Shown in pieces: positions 59,105-64,000 of a stretch of 64,000 bases of DNA. The translations under genes were made by a program, and so were the position numbers. The notes below the pieces were generated by a model. It had not been told where the DNA came from. It made no database searches and saw only the letters and a list, made by a program, of their open reading frames with translations. The stretch is from assembly GCA_050249215.1 (NCBI GenBank), contig JBFWQX010000007.1, positions 1-64,000 on the forward strand, read 5' to 3'. The stretch comes from Afipia sp050249215 (GTDB lineage Bacteria > Pseudomonadota > Alphaproteobacteria > Rhizobiales > Xanthobacteraceae). Positions within the stretch are counted from its first letter, which is position 1. Each line of letters starts with the position of its first letter.

Positions 59105-61642
59105 TCAGGCGCCCACGGTCGTGCGTGGCGCAGCTTTTGCCTGAACCTCGCCGCCCAGATAGCTGGCTTCGAGCGATGGGTCTTCAGCGATGATTCCGGC
59201 ATTGCCGCTTTTCACGATGGCGCCGGTTTCCAGCAAATAAGCCCTGTCAGCCACCGCAAGGGCATGTCCCGCCATCTGGTCGACAACGATCAGGGTCATG
59301 CCTTCGGCGCGGAGCCGCTCGAACGACGCGAACAGCTCGTCGACCACCAGCGGTGCGAGGCCGAGGGAGGGTTCATCCAGCATCAGCACTTTCGGCGATG
59401 TCAGCAGGCCGCGGGCAACCGCGAGCATTTGCTGCTCGCCGCCGGAGAGCAGGCCGGCCCGTTGATCAATGCGCTGTCTCAGACGCGGGAAGCGTGTCAG
59501 CATGGTTTCGACCTCGGCATCGAGGTCAATGCCGGGGCGGGCATAGGCGCCGAGTTGAAGATTCTGGCGGACGGTCAGTTCAGGGAAGACCTGCCGTCCT
59601 TCGGGCACCAGAACGACGCCGATACGAGCCCGGGCATAGGCCGGAAGGTTGTCGATCCGCTTGCCGGAGAGCTGTATTTCGCCGTTGGCCCGGGGCGGCT
59701 CCAGTCCGGCGATCGAGCGCATCAGCGTGGTCTTGCCCGCACCGTTCGCTCCGAGCACGGCAATGGCTTCGCCGTTCGCGACCGTGACGTCGATGCTCTC
59801 GAGAGCCTGAGACAGACCATAGAATGCATCGAGATTCCTGATCTCCAGCATGATTTCCGGCGAAACCTGACGCGGCGGACGGTGCTGTTGCTCCTTCGCT
59901 GCGGCGTCGCCAAGATACGCCTTCCGGACCAGAGGATCGTTGCGGATGTCCGCCGGTCCGCCGACGGCGATCCGCTTGCCGCCGTCGAGCACCACGATAT
60001 GGTCGCTCAGAGCCATGATCATGGGCATGTCGTGCTCGACAATAATGACCGCGACACCAAGGCCTGCGATGCGGCGAAGTAGCTCTGTCAGCCGCTGTTT
60101 ATCGCCTTTCGACAGGCCGGCGGCCGGCTCATCGAGCAACAACACCTTTGGCCGCAGGGCCAGCGAGCGTGCGATCTCGACAAGACGCTTCTCGCCATGC
60201 GGCAGGGATTCCGCCGGCCGGTCAAGGTCGCCGTCAACGCCGGCGAACCGCAGCAACGACCGTGCGAACCGCTCGGATTCCGGATTGCGCAGGGGCGAGA
60301 CGATGCCGCCGAGCTTTCCTGCCGTTTCCGCGAGGAGCGTATTTTCGATGATGGTGAGCGAGCCGAACAGTTGGGTGGTCTGGAATGTGCGCGCGACACC
60401 GAGACGGGCGAGAGTATGCGACGGCAGGCCGGTCAGGTCGCGGTCTCCCAGCTTCACCGTGCCAGACGTCGGGCGATAGAAGCCGCAGAGCAGGTTCAGC
60501 GCGCTGGTCTTTCCAGCGCCGTTCGGGCCGATCACACTGGTGACATGACCCGGCTGTGCGGTGAACGAGACATTCTGCACAGCGCGGACGCCGCCGAATG
60601 CAATTGAAAGATCGGTGACATCAACCGATGGAGCCCCGCTTGCCACACGAAGTGCGGCGTCCGGGCTGCCGATTGTGGAGTGTTTCGACGCTTCGTGCTG
60701 CGCAGATGCGGCGGGGAAGAACTTCGCGATGAGCTGGGAGACCAGGCCTGCGATTCCGTTCGGCGCCACACGCAGCACCGCAAACAACAGGAGCCCGAAA
60801 GCGAGCAGGCGGTACTCAGCGAGATCCGAGAGAAGTTCCGGCAGCAGCACAACCAGCAGCGCACCGATGATCGGGCCGAGCGCTGAACCCGCGCCGCCGA
60901 TCATCACGCCGAACAGCAGGAGGATCGATTGCAGGAAAGGAAATGAACTCGGGCTGATATATCCCTGAAGGGGCGCGAACAGCGAACCCGCCAGCGCCAT
61001 CGCCGCGGCGGAAATGACAAAAGCCATGGTTCGCACGCTGACAAGGTCGATGCCGATCGAGCGTGTCGCGACTTCGGAATCGCGCGCAGCGCGCATGGCA
61101 TAACCCCACCCGCTGCGCTTCAGCCGGTCAAACAGGATGACGCCTGCGAACATCAGGACAACGCTGGCGATGGCAAGGCCGCGTTCATTGAGGAGCAGGC
61201 CGAAAATATCAGGAGGCGTAGTCAACACGAGACCATTGCCGCCGCCGGTGAGATCGCGCCATTCGACTGTGCCATGTTCGACGATGAAGCCGAATGCGAT
61301 GGTGACCATCGCGAGATAAGGACCCCTGACGCGCAGCGCAGGCATGGCGAGAAGCCCGCCGACAATGCTGACAAGGACAATGCCCGCGCCGGTCGCCGCC
61401 AGATAAGGCCAGCCGGCCTTTTCCATCAGCAGCACGGTCGTATAGGCGCCGATCGCCATGAAGCCGATGTGCCCGAGCGAAATCTGCCCGGCCAATCCGA
61501 GGAGGACATTCAAGCCGATGCAAGCGATGGCCGTCAGCGCGATCGTCGCAATGAGAAACACCGCATAGCTATCAGCAACCGCGGTATAGCCGAGGATCGC
61601 CACAAGCGCGGCGGCGGCGAGAAAAGAGGCGCGAGCGGTCAT
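59105..61642 (-). CDS. Fused LivM-LivG-LivF ABC transporter protein
   Basis: One 845-residue chain holds three usual subunits. Residues about 1-310 are a LivM permease (GLAGQISLGHIGFMAIGAYT and IGGAGSALGPIIGALL). Residues about 335-585 are a LivG-type ATPase with Walker A GPNGAGKTS near 374, LPHGEKRLVEIARSL and LLLDEPAAGLS. Residues about 600-830 are a LivF-type ATPase with Walker A GANGAGKTT near 634, LLSGGEQQMLAVARGL and LMLDEPSLGLAP. The permease-ATPase join lies in a linker of about 25 residues rich in Ala/Ser. The reading frame is unbroken throughout, so it is a true fusion. It starts within the livH stop (ATGA). Confidence 0.93.
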   Translation of the reverse strand: MTARASFLAAAALVAILGYTAVADSYAVFLIATIALTAIACIGLNVLLGLAGQISLGHIGFMAIGAYTTVLLMEKAGWPYLAATGAGIVLVSIVGGLLAMPALRVRGPYLAMVTIAFGFIVEHGTVEWRDLTGGGNGLVLTTPPDIFGLLLNERGLAIASVVLMFAGVILFDRLKRSGWGYAMRAARDSEVATRSIGIDLVSVRTMAFVISAAAMALAGSLFAPLQGYISPSSFPFLQSILLLFGVMIGGAGSALGPIIGALLVVLLPELLSDLAEYRLLAFGLLLFAVLRVAPNGIAGLVSQLIAKFFPAASAQHEASKHSTIGSPDAALRVASGAPSVDVTDLSIAFGGVRAVQNVSFTAQPGHVTSVIGPNGAGKTSALNLLCGFYRPTSGTVKLGDRDLTGLPSHTLARLGVARTFQTTQLFGSLTIIENTLLAETAGKLGGIVSPLRNPESERFARSLLRFAGVDGDLDRPAESLPHGEKRLVEIARSLALRPKVLLLDEPAAGLSKGDKQRLTELLRRIAGLGVAVIIVEHDMPMIMALSDHIVVLDGGKRIAVGGPADIRNDPLVRKAYLGDAAAKEQQHRPPRQVSPEIMLEIRNLDAFYGLSQALESIDVTVANGEAIAVLGANGAGKTTLMRSIAGLEPPRANGEIQLSGKRIDNLPAYARARIGVVLVPEGRQVFPELTVRQNLQLGAYARPGIDLDAEVETMLTRFPRLRQRIDQRAGLLSGGEQQMLAVARGLLTSPKVLMLDEPSLGLAPLVVDELFASFERLRAEGMTLIVVDQMAGHALAVADRAYLLETGAIVKSGNAGIIAEDPSLEASYLGGEVQAKAAPRTTVGA

Positions 61643-62514
61643 ACCTTCTTCACTCCAGCGCGGCCGAGCAGCCCGTGAGGCAGAACGACGAGAATGACGA
61701 TAACGGATGCAAATGTGATGATCTGTGTGTAGACCGATCCGAGATAGCTGGTGGCGAAGACTTCGATCAAACCGAGGCAGAGGCCGGCCAGCATCACGCC
61801 CCAGGCGCTGCCCAGGCCGCCGATGATCGCGGCGGCGAAGGCCTTGATGCCGAACAACGTGCCCATCTCGGACGAGACGTTGAACAGCGGCGCAATCAGA
61901 AGGGCTGCGATTCCGGCAAGAATCGCCGATACCGCGTAACTTCCGGCAATGGCGCGGCCGACATCGATACCCATCAGCTTGGCGGCGCCGGGATTCTGGA
62001 CGACCGCGAGCATGGCCACGCCATGACGGGTGCGCCGCGTGAACAGATGAAGCGCGCCCGCCAGCAGCAGGCCGATGACCGGGATCAGAAGCTGAAGGGG
62101 ATAGACGCCGGCGCCATCGACAATCTGGATCGGAGTCACCGCGAGCGGAGACGGAAAGCCGCGCGGCTCCTTGCCGAACACGAACAGCATCAGGTTGTCG
62201 ACGATGATGCCGACGGCGACGGTCGCCATCAGCCAGTTGTCCGATCCGCGTTGCACGAACGGGCGCACGGCATATCGCTCGATTGCAAGGCCGTATAATG
62301 CGCAGATCAGAAGAACGGCGGGGATGCCCAGCGCGGCCGGCCAGCCCCAGAGAACGAGAACGAAGTATCCGGCAACGGCTCCCAGGGTCATCGAGCTGCC
62401 CTGGGAAAAGTTGACCGTTCCGGATACCGCATAGGTGACGTGAAAGCCCAGCGCGAGCAGTCCGTACATGCTGCCGAGCGCCAATCCTGTGATGATCGCA
62501 GGAAGAAGTGACAT
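61639..62514 (-). CDS. livH: Branched-chain-type ABC transporter permease LivH
   Basis: A 291-residue permease from ATG 62514. ITGLALGSMYGLLALGFHVT, VNFSQGSSMTLGAVAGYF and AAAIIGGLGSAWGVMLAG are LivH landmarks; the HG of the usual NFAHG is replaced by QG. It overlaps the start of the fused LivM-G-F gene by four bases. Together with that protein and the binding protein at 62546 it forms a complete importer from only three genes. Confidence 0.92.
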   Translation of the reverse strand: MSLLPAIITGLALGSMYGLLALGFHVTYAVSGTVNFSQGSSMTLGAVAGYFVLVLWGWPAALGIPAVLLICALYGLAIERYAVRPFVQRGSDNWLMATVAVGIIVDNLMLFVFGKEPRGFPSPLAVTPIQIVDGAGVYPLQLLIPVIGLLLAGALHLFTRRTRHGVAMLAVVQNPGAAKLMGIDVGRAIAGSYAVSAILAGIAALLIAPLFNVSSEMGTLFGIKAFAAAIIGGLGSAWGVMLAGLCLGLIEVFATSYLGSVYTQIITFASVIVILVVLPHGLLGRAGVKKV

Positions 62515-62545
62515 GTGCTGACTGCCCTGTTTGCGAGGACGGAGG

Positions 62546-63754
62546 TTACTTCTGTGCGACAGGCATGATGTGATTGTCTTCAAAGCGCGTCCAGATGTAA
62601 TCCTTCTCCGTCAGCGCGTCGTGTCGGGCCTTGGTGAAAGGCTTGTCGTAGGTCTTGATCAGGCCATTTACCTGGTCGACGTCATAGAGCCCGTTGCGAA
62701 TGGCGGCAGGGTCCGCGCTTTTGGCTTTTTCGATTGCGCGCGCGATCACGAGAACGGAGTCATAGGCGTTGGCCACGCCGACAGCCGGCGTCACGTCCGC
62801 CGGCCCCTTGATGTCGGGATACTTCGCCTGCAACGCGGCCAGCACCTTCTTGCCGACAGGTGAAAGGTCGCCGAAGAAGCTGTAGGTCTGAACGAAGATC
62901 ACGTTTTTCGCGTTCGGGCCTGCGAGCTCGGTGAAACGGCCGCCAGCCGGACCCCAGTGCGAAACGATCGGGGGCGCCCAGCCCATGCGGTCGAGCGATT
63001 TCACGACTTGCGATGCCGGGCCGACATTGCCGACCAGGAACAGCGTGTCGGCACCCGCCTGCTTCAGACGCGAAAGCTGCGGAACGACATCGACATCGTT
63101 GCCTTCAAACTTCTCGATGCCGGCGGGCTCGATGCCTGCCTCTTTCATGGCGTCCTTGAGCCCGTGCTCGTTCGACTCTCCCCATGGATTGTTGACAAGG
63201 ATCAGGCCGGGTTTTTTGGTGCCGTAGGTCTTGCGCGCAAACTGGACGATAGCCTTGTCGACTTCGCTGTCCTTCGCGGAGACACGAAACACATAGTTGT
63301 CGGCGGCGCCGTTCTGCGTGATGTTGGTGCCTGCGGCCCACGGCACAACGAATGGCATCTTCGAGTTGTTCACGAACGGCACGATCGCGAGAGCGACTGG
63401 CGTGTCGAGGCCGCCGAGCACGGCGGAAACCTTTTCGCGCTGAATCAATTCGCGCGCGGCGATAAGGCCCTTGGCCGGATTGCTTTCATCGTCGCGGCGG
63501 ACGAGCTGGAGTTGTCGGCCGAGAACGCCGCCCTTGGCGTTGATCTCGTCGATGGCGATTGTTGCTCCGCGGGTGAGAGCTTCACCGGCCCGCGCCGATT
63601 GGCCCGACAGGGCGGTGACAAGACCGATCTTGATGGGTTCTGCGGCGTGAGCCGCCGAAACGGAGAGTGTCGCGGCGAAAGCAACGCCCATCATGCCACG
63701 CAGGAACGAAGGGTGGGAAAAGGCACGGTTCGATGATGTCGAATTGTAGCGCAT
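62546..63754 (-). CDS. ABC transporter substrate-binding protein (LivK type)
   Basis: A 402-residue periplasmic protein. It has a signal peptide with an n-region of about 20 residues (FLRGMMGVAFAATLSVSAAHA, cleaved after AHA) and IKIGLVTALSGQSARAGEAL. CGGGAGGAATAGCAGA precedes the ATG. It is not closely similar to the two binding proteins at 1722 and 17501. The gene is first in the reverse operon. Ligand unknown. Confidence 0.9.
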   Translation of the reverse strand: MRYNSTSSNRAFSHPSFLRGMMGVAFAATLSVSAAHAAEPIKIGLVTALSGQSARAGEALTRGATIAIDEINAKGGVLGRQLQLVRRDDESNPAKGLIAARELIQREKVSAVLGGLDTPVALAIVPFVNNSKMPFVVPWAAGTNITQNGAADNYVFRVSAKDSEVDKAIVQFARKTYGTKKPGLILVNNPWGESNEHGLKDAMKEAGIEPAGIEKFEGNDVDVVPQLSRLKQAGADTLFLVGNVGPASQVVKSLDRMGWAPPIVSHWGPAGGRFTELAGPNAKNVIFVQTYSFFGDLSPVGKKVLAALQAKYPDIKGPADVTPAVGVANAYDSVLVIARAIEKAKSADPAAIRNGLYDVDQVNGLIKTYDKPFTKARHDALTEKDYIWTRFEDNHIMPVAQK

Positions 63755-63909
63755 TCTGCTATTCCTCCCGATAGGGCGAGTCCTCGCATCGAGAACTGTT
63801 CGCCAGCATTTCCGCCGCTCATCGTGTCGCGAACTTGACGGAAGTAAAAACTTTCTTCAACAATGCGCGAAATGTCAAGCGGCGGTAGTTACTTTGACGG
63901 AGTTTTCGG

Positions 63910-64000
63910 ATGAATGGGAAAATTTCTATGCCCACAATTTCGGCAAATGATGCCGCGTCTTCGCGCAGTGCGGGAGATGACGCAGCACGCGCGGCATTCG
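63910..64000 (+). CDS. Start of an unidentified gene running off the right edge
   Basis: From ATG 63910 the frame stays open to the window end (30 codons), with GACGGAG about eight bases upstream. The product begins MNGKISMPTISANDAASSRS, followed by an Ala/Arg-rich stretch. It is divergent from the LivK gene, the normal place for a local regulator, but no domain is visible in this fragment. An internal ATG at 63928 could be the real start. Confidence 0.5.
   Translation, partial: MNGKISMPTISANDAASSRSAGDDAARAAF

Noticed and set aside
61675..62298. A 207-codon plus-strand open frame
   Set aside because: It lies opposite livH; the product is a low-complexity His/Asp/Arg/Gln-rich sequence with no membrane helix or motif.
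1..64000. CRISPR arrays, tRNA or rRNA genes, insertion sequences
   Set aside because: No regularly spaced repeat, cloverleaf-like gene end (CCA-flanked) or transposase-like protein was seen in reading the window; short structural RNAs could still be missed without a covariance search.

Overview
The window is a gene-dense stretch of a GC-rich chromosome. I see no rRNA, tRNA, CRISPR array, insertion sequence or phage gene. Many branched-chain amino acid type (Liv/Urt) ABC systems, CoA-ester catabolism genes, IclR/HxlR/AraC regulators, an FNR-type regulator with the rhizobial C-x2-C-x7-C iron-sulfur pattern, and a TctC-type binding protein point to an alphaproteobacterium, most likely the Bradyrhizobium/Rhodopseudomonas/Afipia group (Nitrobacteraceae). 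That placement is inferred from gene content and protein style, not from a marker gene.

Layout. (1) 1-13.7 kb: tail of a xanthine-dehydrogenase-family subunit, a tandem-HxlR regulator, a binding protein divergent from livGFHM, then a catabolic run (Fe-alcohol dehydrogenase, thioesterase, enoyl-CoA hydratase, lactonase-like hydrolase, SDR, acyl-CoA ligase, aldehyde dehydrogenase). A near-identical 19-bp motif sits at both promoters of this cluster. (2) 13.7-22.3 kb: IclR regulator and aldehyde dehydrogenase, divergent from a run with an SCP2-like protein, alpha/beta hydrolase, a second binding protein, a beta-hydroxyacid dehydrogenase and TcuA/TcuB. (3) 22.3-24.2 kb: an oxygen-response island with an FNR-type regulator, three FNR boxes, a GNAT-like gene and an unlisted 34-residue membrane protein. 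(4) 24.3-29.2 kb: IclR regulator divergent from an orphan TctC protein, two amidohydrolases and two Rieske ferredoxins. (5) 29.2-35.8 kb: membrane/coiled-coil protein, pyrophosphatase, and a reverse-strand operon (acetoacetate decarboxylase family, hydroxyacyl-CoA dehydrogenase, SDR, CoA-transferase, acyl-CoA dehydrogenase). (6) 36.1-47.9 kb: two paralogous AraC regulators, then hydrolase, phasin, SDR, acyl-CoA ligase and wax-ester synthase/DGAT (a storage-lipid module), MFS transporter, GNAT, adenylate kinase and SDR. (7) 47.9-59.0 kb: a response regulator and a giant permease-histidine kinase-receiver protein, divergent from urtABCDE, formamidase and fmdB. (8) 59.1-63.8 kb: another Liv system in which LivM, LivG and LivF are one polypeptide; the start of an unknown gene runs off the right edge.

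The common theme is uptake of small organic acids or amides by binding-protein-dependent transport, activation to CoA esters, beta-oxidation-like breakdown and optional storage as lipid, each module having its own local regulator. The most unusual system is region 7, where a protein built from an NCS1 (nucleobase/hydantoin type) permease, a cysteine cluster, a histidine kinase and a receiver sits head-to-head with amide/urea uptake and formamide hydrolysis genes.
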